DNA of 13,335 bases, taken from assembly GCA_964426915.1 (NCBI GenBank), contig CAYRTD010000116.1, positions 1 through 13,335 on the forward strand. The letters are read 5' to 3'. Position numbers and translations under genes: made by a program. A model generated the notes under the pieces. That model was not told where the DNA came from. It saw nothing but the letters and a program-made list of their open reading frames with translations, and searched no databases. This DNA comes from CAYRTD01 sp964426915 (GTDB taxonomy: Bacteria > Bacteroidota > Bacteroidia > Bacteroidales > GCA-2748055). Shown here piece after piece: positions 8,144-13,335 of the stretch. Each line of letters opens with the position of its first letter. Position 1 is the first letter of the stretch.

Positions 8144-8178
8144 CTTTAAAAAATCAAATATTCAGTTCTGATACCTAA

Positions 8179-8186
8179 CAAAAATA
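8179..8186 (-). promoter_or_regulatory. Candidate Bacteroidota -7 promoter element TATTTTTG
   Basis: Read on the minus strand, TATTTTTG fits the Bacteroidota -7 consensus TAnnTTTG exactly. A run of five T (near TTTG) lies 18 bases further upstream, at a suitable distance for the -33 element, although it is not a perfect TTTG. Transcription would start near 8172, giving a leader of about 30 bases before the CheR ATG at 8143. This is the second-longest gap in the window and divides the chemotaxis block from the Sia-like block. An exact match to a short consensus in AT-rich DNA can be chance, hence the moderate confidence. Confidence 0.5.
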
Positions 8187-8272
8187 CATGCTGCAGCAAT
8201 TTATAAAAACCGCAAATCACCTGTTTTCAGCGAAGATTTACCCATGTAAAATCACGTAAATTTACCCGGTTA

Positions 8273-9367
8273 TCAAATGGATTTATCCAGTTTGGTGATA
8301 TAGGGCCCAATTCTTTCAAGGGGAAGTTGTTTATCAACCGCTCCGAGCTTGACAGCTTCTTTCGGCATTCCATAAACAACACAGGTCTTTTCATCCTGTG
8401 CAATGGTAAGAGCGCCGGACTCCTGCATTTCTTTTAAGCCTCGGGCACCGTCATCACCCATGCCGGTTAAAAGAATTCCAACAGAATTGGAGCCCGCGTA
8501 TTGGGCTGTAGAGCGGAAAAGCACATCGACAGAAGGACGGTGACGGTTTACAAGAGGGCCATCTTTGACTTCAACATAATACCTGGCACCACTTCTTTTG
8601 AGTATTGTATGTTTATTTCCCGGAGCGATCAATGCATGTCCGCGTAGCACACTGTCGCCGTTTTCGGCTTCCTTTACAGATATCTTACATATCTGATTCA
8701 ACCGGTTTGCAAAGGATTTGGTAAACATTTCCGGCATATGCTGAACCACGACAATGCCGTGCACATCGGTGGGAAGATCCTTCAGTAACATCAACAGCGC
8801 CTCTGTACCGCCGGTTGATGCACCAACGGAGATCACCAGGTCTGTTGTTTTTATCATGCTCTTCCGGGTCTGTCGCGATAAAATAGCATCGGCCGACAAT
8901 TTGGGAGTTACATCAAGTGAATTATTAATAGATCTTTTCTTCTTCAGATTGGCTTTAGCCGCAGCTTTGATAACATCACACAAGCGGATCCTTGATTCTT
9001 CCAAAAAAGTTTTTGTTCCCAGCTGGGGTTTGGTGATGATTTCCACGGCACCCAGGTCAAGAGCTTTTAATCCAGTTAGAGTTCCATCGGTAGTTAAGCT
9101 TGAAATTATTACCACAGGAATGGGATGTTGTGACATTATTTTTTTCAAAAATGTCAGTCCATCCATCCTGGGCATTTCAATATCCAGGGTAATAACGTCG
9201 GGCACTTCTGCCTGGATCTTCCTGGCAGCATAATAGGGATCTGAAGCGGTATCAATCACCTCAATGTCCCGATCGGTTGAAAAGATTGAAACCAGTGTCT
9301 GCCGTACCACTGCTGAATCATCAACAATCAAAACCTTTATTTTCCTTTTCCCTGGTCTGCTATCCAT
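8273..9367 (-). CDS. cheB: CheB, chemotaxis response regulator protein-glutamate methylesterase
   Basis: This 364-residue protein has a complete CheB architecture. The receiver domain spans about 9-125, with the acidic pair Asp16-Asp17, phosphoacceptor Asp62 in LDIEMPRMDG and the conserved Lys113 in TKP. A linker of about 45 residues follows, then the methylesterase domain from about 175. The catalytic triad is Ser184 in VGASTGG, His210 in VVQHMP, and Asp306 in TGMGDDGARG. It removes methyl groups from, or deamidates, receptor glutamates when phosphorylated, normally by CheA. It lies 41 bases downstream of CheD, which acts on the same receptor residues. No residue loss was found, so full activity is expected. 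Confidence 0.96.
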   Translation of the reverse strand: MDSRPGKRKIKVLIVDDSAVVRQTLVSIFSTDRDIEVIDTASDPYYAARKIQAEVPDVITLDIEMPRMDGLTFLKKIMSQHPIPVVIISSLTTDGTLTGLKALDLGAVEIITKPQLGTKTFLEESRIRLCDVIKAAAKANLKKKRSINNSLDVTPKLSADAILSRQTRKSMIKTTDLVISVGASTGGTEALLMLLKDLPTDVHGIVVVQHMPEMFTKSFANRLNQICKISVKEAENGDSVLRGHALIAPGNKHTILKRSGARYYVEVKDGPLVNRHRPSVDVLFRSTAQYAGSNSVGILLTGMGDDGARGLKEMQESGALTIAQDEKTCVVYGMPKEAVKLGAVDKQLPLERIGPYITKLDKSI

Positions 9368-9408
9368 TGTGTAAAATTGTAGTGATAAATAATCTAGCTC
9401 TCTGAATA

Positions 9409-9924
9409 CTAACCGGATGACTGAGCTTTACATATCATCTTTTTTATAACCTCCGTTTCTTTGCTTTTCTTCTCAATGATTTTTTGTCTCACCTCTCCGC
9501 TGAAAGTATCAAAAAGAATTCTCCTGCCATTTGCTCCCCCCACACTGCAACTGAGGATTGGAATATGAAAATCTTCCAATAATTGTTCTGCAACAGCAAT
9601 ATTCCGTTCTCCGATCTGAAATTGCTCCAGGTTTGATTCAAAAATATTTGCCCCTCCGAACACTTTTGCTTTGAGTTGTTTTTTATTACAACCAAGACTT
9701 ATCATCTTTTCAATAAGCTTTTCGATAGCAATATTCCCGTATTTCGGAGAGGCGAGGCCCTGGCCGTTCCACATGGGAAGCATAAAATGATTTATGCCTC
9801 CGATTTTCATAACCGGATCGTATAAACAAACCGCTACACATGACCCCAGAATGGTATTTACTACATATGGTTCCTTGCTGGCAAAAAGTGCCGATGGATA
9901 TAAAAAGTGAGTCTTATTATTCAT
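9409..9924 (-). CDS. cheD: CheD, chemoreceptor glutamine deamidase
   Basis: This 171-residue protein matches CheD in length and motifs. The catalytic Cys29 lies in LGSCVAVCLYDP, and His46 lies in GGINHFMLP, 17 residues later as in characterised CheD proteins. The motif KVFGGANIF at 87-95 and GGANGRRILFDT further on are also typical. The enzyme deamidates receptor glutamines to glutamates, creating methylation sites for CheR. No CheC, the usual CheD partner, is visible in the window. It follows the histidine-kinase-like gene by 16 bases and precedes CheB by 41, so it is likely co-transcribed with both. A lysine-rich tail after about residue 145 extends beyond the core. Confidence 0.94.
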   Translation of the reverse strand: MNNKTHFLYPSALFASKEPYVVNTILGSCVAVCLYDPVMKIGGINHFMLPMWNGQGLASPKYGNIAIEKLIEKMISLGCNKKQLKAKVFGGANIFESNLEQFQIGERNIAVAEQLLEDFHIPILSCSVGGANGRRILFDTFSGEVRQKIIEKKSKETEVIKKMICKAQSSG

Positions 9925-9940
9925 TAGTCAGGGAGATTTC

Positions 9941-10846
9941 TTAAAAAACTTCTTTGTCATTAAAAAATAGCTCATTGTCGTCGGTTGCCATTAAAAAGGC
10001 ATCCTCCGTGGCTTCGGGAATGTTAATGGTAAATTCTGCGCCCTCGCCAGGTTGACTTTTAATAACTATATTACCTCCCAGTAAATCCAATACTGCTTTA
10101 TTAATAGATAATCCGAGTCCGTGCCCCCTGCTTGTTGAAGTTATACCCGAATCGATCCTTTTGAAACGATCGAAAATTATGTTTTTATGCTCCTCAGATA
10201 TTCCAACTCCCCTGTCTTTTACAGAAACAAAAAGTTGATCGTCCTCCATCCAGTATTTTATGGTAATGAGGCCTTCATCTAAACTGTATTTTACAGCATT
10301 ATTAAGAAAATTCAGGAGGACCAGTTTTAATTTTTCAGCATCTGTCTTAAAGTAAAAGTTTCCGCTTTCATCCCGCTTAATGGTCTTTTCATCAGCTATT
10401 ACTTCAAAACTGAGCTTTTTCTTTTTTGCTTCTATCCTGAAAGTACCTGTTACACTTTTAATTAAGCTACATATGTTTACCGAACCAACTTCAGGATAGA
10501 TCTCGCCGGCTTCGATCTTAGCAGCGGCAAAAATGTTCTTTAGCTGAAAATCCAGATTGAATGCTTCCGTATAAATGAGCGCGACCATGGAAAAAACCTT
10601 TTTCCAGTTTTCCTTATCTACTGAAAGAATCGCCTTCGACAGGCCCAGGATGGAACTGAAAGGATTTACAATCTCATTGGTGATATTGGAAATAAAGTGA
10701 CTTTTTAAGGATTCCGAATCATGAAGTTTTTTATTTACAGTCTTTAGCTCCTTCATGAGTGCCTTCTGCTCACTGAGCAATTTATTATTGCTCTTCATTC
10801 GTCGTGAAATCTCTTCAATAAGTTCTGCATCGGTATATTTTATCAT
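9941..10846 (-). CDS. Soluble histidine-kinase-like protein lacking the phosphoacceptor His (H-box Asn57)
   Basis: This 301-residue protein has no transmembrane segment and no recognisable sensor domain. Residues 10-50 form a coiled coil, followed by a HisKA-like dimerisation helix and a HATPase_c domain (about 165-278). In the H-box SNITNEIVNPF (53-63), the position of the usual His in S-H-E-x-x-x-P is Asn57. The codon is AAT, so this is not a reading error of the translation. The ATP-binding motifs are intact: N-box Asn179/Asn183, G1 DRGVGI at 211-216 and G2 GHGLGL at 241-246. It probably binds ATP but cannot autophosphorylate on the normal site, suggesting a pseudokinase, a phosphatase-type partner, or phosphotransfer elsewhere. 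A short acidic tail follows residue 280. It lies between CheR and CheD. Conventional HK annotation would miss this point. Confidence 0.88.
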   Translation of the reverse strand: MIKYTDAELIEEISRRMKSNNKLLSEQKALMKELKTVNKKLHDSESLKSHFISNITNEIVNPFSSILGLSKAILSVDKENWKKVFSMVALIYTEAFNLDFQLKNIFAAAKIEAGEIYPEVGSVNICSLIKSVTGTFRIEAKKKKLSFEVIADEKTIKRDESGNFYFKTDAEKLKLVLLNFLNNAVKYSLDEGLITIKYWMEDDQLFVSVKDRGVGISEEHKNIIFDRFKRIDSGITSTSRGHGLGLSINKAVLDLLGGNIVIKSQPGEGAEFTINIPEATEDAFLMATDDNELFFNDKEVF

Positions 10847-10902
10847 CTTGACTTGTGTGTTAAATATTTAAATATAAGAGAAATAAAGCAATATTGACTT
10901 GA

Positions 10903-11751
10903 TCAAATCTTCCTGAAAATTGTGGGCTTAATATTTTTCAGGGGAACATCCATATTTGTGAGAGATTCGGAATGGCCGAGAAAAAAGTGTCCACCCGATT
11001 TCAAATGATTGAGTATCTTATTTATCACGGCTTCCTGTGTTTCTCTTTCAAAATAGATGATAACATTTCTGCAAAAAACTATATCAAAATCATAATCAAC
11101 AGGATATGAGCCATCCATAAGGTTCAGTCGCTGAAATTTAACTTTTGATCTCAATTCACGGTTCACCCGGGCCCTGTTTTCAGCGGGATCCTTGCTTTTA
11201 AGAAAATATTTTTGTTTCAGGCTCAGGGGTAAGACGGCAATCCTATCCATAGCATAAATGCCGTAATAAGCCCTTTCCAGAATTCTCATGGAAAGATCAG
11301 TACCAAGAATTTCAAAATCCACCCCGGGATATTCCCTGAGAAAATCTTTCATCACCATTGCAAGAGTATAAGGTTCCTCTCCGCTGGAGCAGCCCGCACT
11401 CCATATCTTTATTTTCTTTCTCCTTTTATTGTCGACCAGCTCCGGAAGCACATGTTCCTTAAGGTAATCAAAATGACCGGGTTCCCTGAAAAAATCTGTT
11501 TTATTCGTAGTTACCAAATCTATCATTTTGATCAGTTCCTGCTCCATCCCATTTTTACTAAAAACAAGGTCGAAGTATTCCTTGAAAGAATTGATCTTCA
11601 GTTCCGAAAGCCTTTTCAGCAAACGACTTTGAAGCATAACCTGCTTTTCTACAGGCATTTTAATACCCAGTTCAGTATAAATGTAACTACTGACACGTGA
11701 AAAATCATCTTTCGTCATTTTAATCCTGTAGTAGGGATTTGCTACGTTCAT
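10903..11751 (-). CDS. cheR: CheR, chemotaxis protein-glutamate O-methyltransferase (complete)
   Basis: This 282-residue CheR has all hallmark motifs: an N-terminal helical domain (about 13-85), NKTDFFRE at 83-90, an SAM-binding AGCSSGEEPYTLAM (119-132), Asp152 in the ATDL-like GTDL motif, CRNVIIYF at 227-234 and GHSES at 259-263. It methylates glutamates in chemoreceptor cytoplasmic helices. Start: the frame is open to GTG at 11754, but the next codon is ATG (11751) and is preferred; Met12, at 11718, would give the usual N-terminus MTKDDF and cannot be excluded. It lies 38 bases after the truncated CheR-like gene and 56 before the His-less kinase. It is the most canonical of the three CheR proteins here and the best partner for CheB and CheD. 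Confidence 0.94.
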   Translation of the reverse strand: MNVANPYYRIKMTKDDFSRVSSYIYTELGIKMPVEKQVMLQSRLLKRLSELKINSFKEYFDLVFSKNGMEQELIKMIDLVTTNKTDFFREPGHFDYLKEHVLPELVDNKRRKKIKIWSAGCSSGEEPYTLAMVMKDFLREYPGVDFEILGTDLSMRILERAYYGIYAMDRIAVLPLSLKQKYFLKSKDPAENRARVNRELRSKVKFQRLNLMDGSYPVDYDFDIVFCRNVIIYFERETQEAVINKILNHLKSGGHFFLGHSESLTNMDVPLKNIKPTIFRKI

Positions 11752-11792
11752 CACTTTTATAGATTTAATATAATACCATTCAATAGTTGAAA

Positions 11793-12401
11793 TCAGGTTA
11801 CCCGTTTTCTGTATAATTGCGCATTCGAAATTAAGGGCTCAAACTTGTCGTTCAGTTCTTCAGGCATCTTTTGTGTGTGTTCCATTACCAGCAATCCCCC
11901 CAACAAAAGCGAATCGTAAAACATCTCGAGAATCTTCACCCGTTGTTCCGGCTTCTGATGCAAAAGGACATTTTTACATATAATCAGACTGAATTCATTA
12001 TCCGTATACTTATATGAAAGTAAATCTTCTCTTTTATACTTAATCCTGCACCTTAACTCATTTATTATCTGGTACTTTTCGTCTTTGTTAATCTTTCTGA
12101 AATATTTCTTAAAAAACTCGGGAGGAATTCTCTGCAATTTTTCATAGGGATAAATACCATCCTTAATAATGGTATCAAAGCGTTCGCTGACATCAATATC
12201 GGTTGCATGAACTTCCAGGTTTTTAAAAGCATACCTGCCTAGCTTCTCGGCCATTAAAATAATAAATGAGTAGGGTTCTTCCCCTGAAGCACATCCCGCA
12301 TCCCATACTTTTATTCTTTTTCGTCCCTCAATAAAAGGAAGCAGGTGATCAATTGTATAATCAATGGATTGCCGGTCTCTGAAGAAATAAGTAAATGCCA
12401 T
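11793..12401 (-). CDS. CheR-like methyltransferase without the N-terminal helical domain
   Basis: This 202-residue protein corresponds to the catalytic domain of CheR only. It begins directly at the motif TYFFRD (4-9) that normally follows about 75 residues of helical N-terminal domain. The SAM loop AGCASGEEPYS is intact at 35-45, and ATDID at 66-70 matches the acidic ribose-binding position. Later motifs are eroded: CRNvliYF becomes CKNVLLHQ at 142-149, and GHSE becomes EHTQ at 174-177. An in-frame stop lies five codons upstream of the ATG, inside the end of the CheW gene, so no longer version exists here. The N-terminal domain contributes to receptor recognition in CheR, so the substrate may differ, or this may be an SAM-binding regulator. 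It starts 8 bases after the CheW stop, implying translational coupling. Confidence 0.85.
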   Translation of the reverse strand: MAFTYFFRDRQSIDYTIDHLLPFIEGRKRIKVWDAGCASGEEPYSFIILMAEKLGRYAFKNLEVHATDIDVSERFDTIIKDGIYPYEKLQRIPPEFFKKYFRKINKDEKYQIINELRCRIKYKREDLLSYKYTDNEFSLIICKNVLLHQKPEQRVKILEMFYDSLLLGGLLVMEHTQKMPEELNDKFEPLISNAQLYRKRVT

Positions 12402-12409
12402 AATTTTAT

Positions 12410-12964
12410 CTATTTTTCACTTGATTCAGCAACCTGATCGTTTTCATTTTCAGCATCCACTAAATCTTTCTTCTCTTTACCCTCATCAATATGTTCTTTG
12501 AAATCTATGATTTCCTCAATGGAAAACACCTTATCAATATCCAGAACCATAATAAAACTTTCTTCTATTCTCCACATGCCCTGGATAAAACCAGAATCAT
12601 ATTTTGTACCGATGCTTGGTGAGGGAGCAATCTCATCAGTTTTAAATTCAAGTACTTCTTTAACCGCATCAACAAGAATACCAAGAAGAACCGCTTCACC
12701 GTCTTTTTCAATATTAAGAACAATGATACTGGTGTCCACGGTGGCTTCCTTTTCCGGCAGGCCAAATTTTAAGCGGAGATCGATTACCGGTAGAACCGTT
12801 CCCCTTAAATTAATAACACCTTTAAGAAATTGAGGAGTTCTTGGAACTCTGGTTATCGGTTTCATCTCCAAAATATTTATTACTTTGGAAACATTAATCG
12901 CGAAAACTTCCTCTTCCAAGGTAAATGAAAGAAAGGTTTCAATTGCTTTTTTTTCTGCGCTCAT
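12410..12964 (-). CDS. cheW: CheW, chemotaxis coupling protein
   Basis: This 184-residue protein is a single CheW domain at about 8-150. It has the typical motifs VFAINVSKVINILEM (20-34) and GVINLRGTVLPVIDLR (49-64), the latter including Arg54 at the position conserved in coupling proteins. It couples chemoreceptors to CheA in the receptor array. After the domain comes an acidic, low-complexity tail of about 30 residues (KEHIDEGKEKKDLVDAENEN), longer than in minimal CheW proteins. It is the first gene after the 159-base gap downstream of the likely receptor and probably heads the che transcript, although I could not find a clear promoter in that gap. No CheA is in the window, so the kinase must be outside. 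Confidence 0.95.
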   Translation of the reverse strand: MSAEKKAIETFLSFTLEEEVFAINVSKVINILEMKPITRVPRTPQFLKGVINLRGTVLPVIDLRLKFGLPEKEATVDTSIIVLNIEKDGEAVLLGILVDAVKEVLEFKTDEIAPSPSIGTKYDSGFIQGMWRIEESFIMVLDIDKVFSIEEIIDFKEHIDEGKEKKDLVDAENENDQVAESSEK

Positions 12965-13041
12965 AATTATTTATTTTTTAAAGACGTTTTAAACTATTTT
13001 ATAAATCATAAAGAGAAAATTGTTCCGAACCGAAGTGAATT

Positions 13042-13075
13042 CCCGGTCCTGCCCCTTAACTCAAACAGGACCGGG
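13042..13075 (-). terminator. Perfect 10-bp hairpin between receptor tail and CheW, candidate terminator or attenuator
   Basis: The two arms CCCGGTCCTG (13042-13051) and CAGGACCGGG (13066-13075) are exact reverse complements around a 14-base loop. The hairpin lies about 50 bases downstream of the receptor stop codon and about 80 upstream of CheW. The stem is GC-rich in an AT-rich gap, so selection is likely. No long T run follows it on the minus strand, so it may be a weak terminator or an attenuator allowing read-through into CheW; a protein or RNA-binding site is also possible. Confidence 0.6.
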
Positions 13076-13123
13076 GTTCTCTATTCACCTTACTAACCTA
13101 AATCTAATTCTTATGCCGGAACG

Positions 13124-13335
13124 TTAAAACTTCTCATAGTTTTTATCGGACTTATCATCACCCAGGTCTATGATCACTCCTTCTTTTCCTGCTTTAGAGC
13201 TTTCCCTGACCTCTTTCTTGCTGTTTTTACTGTTGCCGTTTGAACCGGAATGGGCCTTTACCTTCTCAACTTTCCTCTCCGAATGGCCATTTTTAGCGGT
13301 TCTTTTCTTTTTGCTCTGAATTTCATCATCCACCA
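13124..13335 (-). CDS. C-terminal tail of a probable methyl-accepting chemotaxis protein (5' part off window)
   Basis: An open frame enters from the right edge and stops with TAA at 13124-13126. The 70 codons read encode a Lys/Ser/Gly/Asn-rich flexible stretch, then a short hydrophobic-acidic segment (GVIIDLGDDKSD) and the last five residues NYEKF. The tail resembles the tether of chemoreceptors that end in a CheR/CheB-docking pentapeptide of pattern x-W/aromatic-x-x-F, NWETF in E. coli. No part of the conserved signalling helical hairpin is inside the window, so the identification rests on the tail and on CheW, CheR, CheD and CheB immediately downstream. A GTG at 13333 is an internal valine, not a start. 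The alternative is any unrelated protein with a low-complexity tail. Confidence 0.6.
   Translation of the reverse strand, partial: VDDEIQSKKKRTAKNGHSERKVEKVKAHSGSNGNSKNSKKEVRESSKAGKEGVIIDLGDDKSDKNYEKF

Noticed and set aside
8754..9233. 159-codon plus-strand open frame
   Set aside because: It is antisense to the CheB receiver and catalytic region; no recognisable protein.
10847..10902. Possible promoter TATATTTA and AT palindrome upstream of the His-less kinase
   Set aside because: The -7 match lacks the final G, no suitable -33 element lies at the right distance, and the palindrome is made of A and T only, so chance is likely.
12965..13041. Search for a TAnnTTTG promoter before CheW
   Set aside because: No full match was found; only weak A/T stretches, so no promoter is claimed.
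13124..13333. 69-codon gene starting at GTG 13333
   Set aside because: The frame is open to the edge of the window and GTG is an internal valine, so this is the end of a longer gene.

Overview
This window looks like a Bacteroidota chromosome segment. The evidence is an AT-rich, moderately low-GC sequence, almost no Shine-Dalgarno-like leaders, one good match to the Bacteroidota -7 promoter element (TAnnTTTG), and a TerB-like/ABCG-type ABC transporter of a kind I associate with this phylum. I cannot place it below phylum. All 14 genes I accept are on the minus strand, so the biological order runs from the right end of the window to the left. No rRNA, tRNA, CRISPR array, insertion sequence or phage gene was seen, and no gap exceeds 160 bases.

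Right part (13335 to 8273), a chemosensory block. It starts with the last ~70 codons of a protein that is probably a methyl-accepting chemotaxis receptor, with a flexible Lys/Ser/Gly-rich tail ending in an NWETF-like pentapeptide, NYEKF. An intergenic hairpin follows. Then come CheW, a CheR-like protein without the N-terminal domain, a complete CheR, a soluble histidine-kinase-like protein whose phosphoacceptor His is replaced by Asn, CheD, and a full CheB (receiver plus methylesterase). No CheA or CheY lies inside the window.

Left part (8143 to 1), a second tightly packed set behind a candidate promoter in the 129-base gap. It encodes another CheR, a receiver-less CheB methylesterase domain, a stand-alone GAF protein, and a membrane HAMP-GAF-PAS-PAS-PP2C phosphatase resembling SiaA. 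Two tandem SiaB-family kinases and a SiaC-family phosphoprotein with the conserved Thr68 follow. The last gene is the 5' two thirds or so of a TerB-like/ABCG-type ABC transporter that runs off the left edge.

Inferred working model: receptor, CheW, CheR, CheB and CheD form or adapt a chemosensory array, while the SiaA/B/C-like genes form a partner-switching module in which a kinase phosphorylates SiaC and the membrane PP2C phosphatase reverses it. The most interesting points are the physical joining of the two systems, the two SiaB paralogues that have lost different N-box residues, the His-less kinase in the che block, and the GAF protein that is a paralogue of the phosphatase's own GAF domain. 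No SiaD-type diguanylate cyclase is visible, so the output of the switch is unknown.
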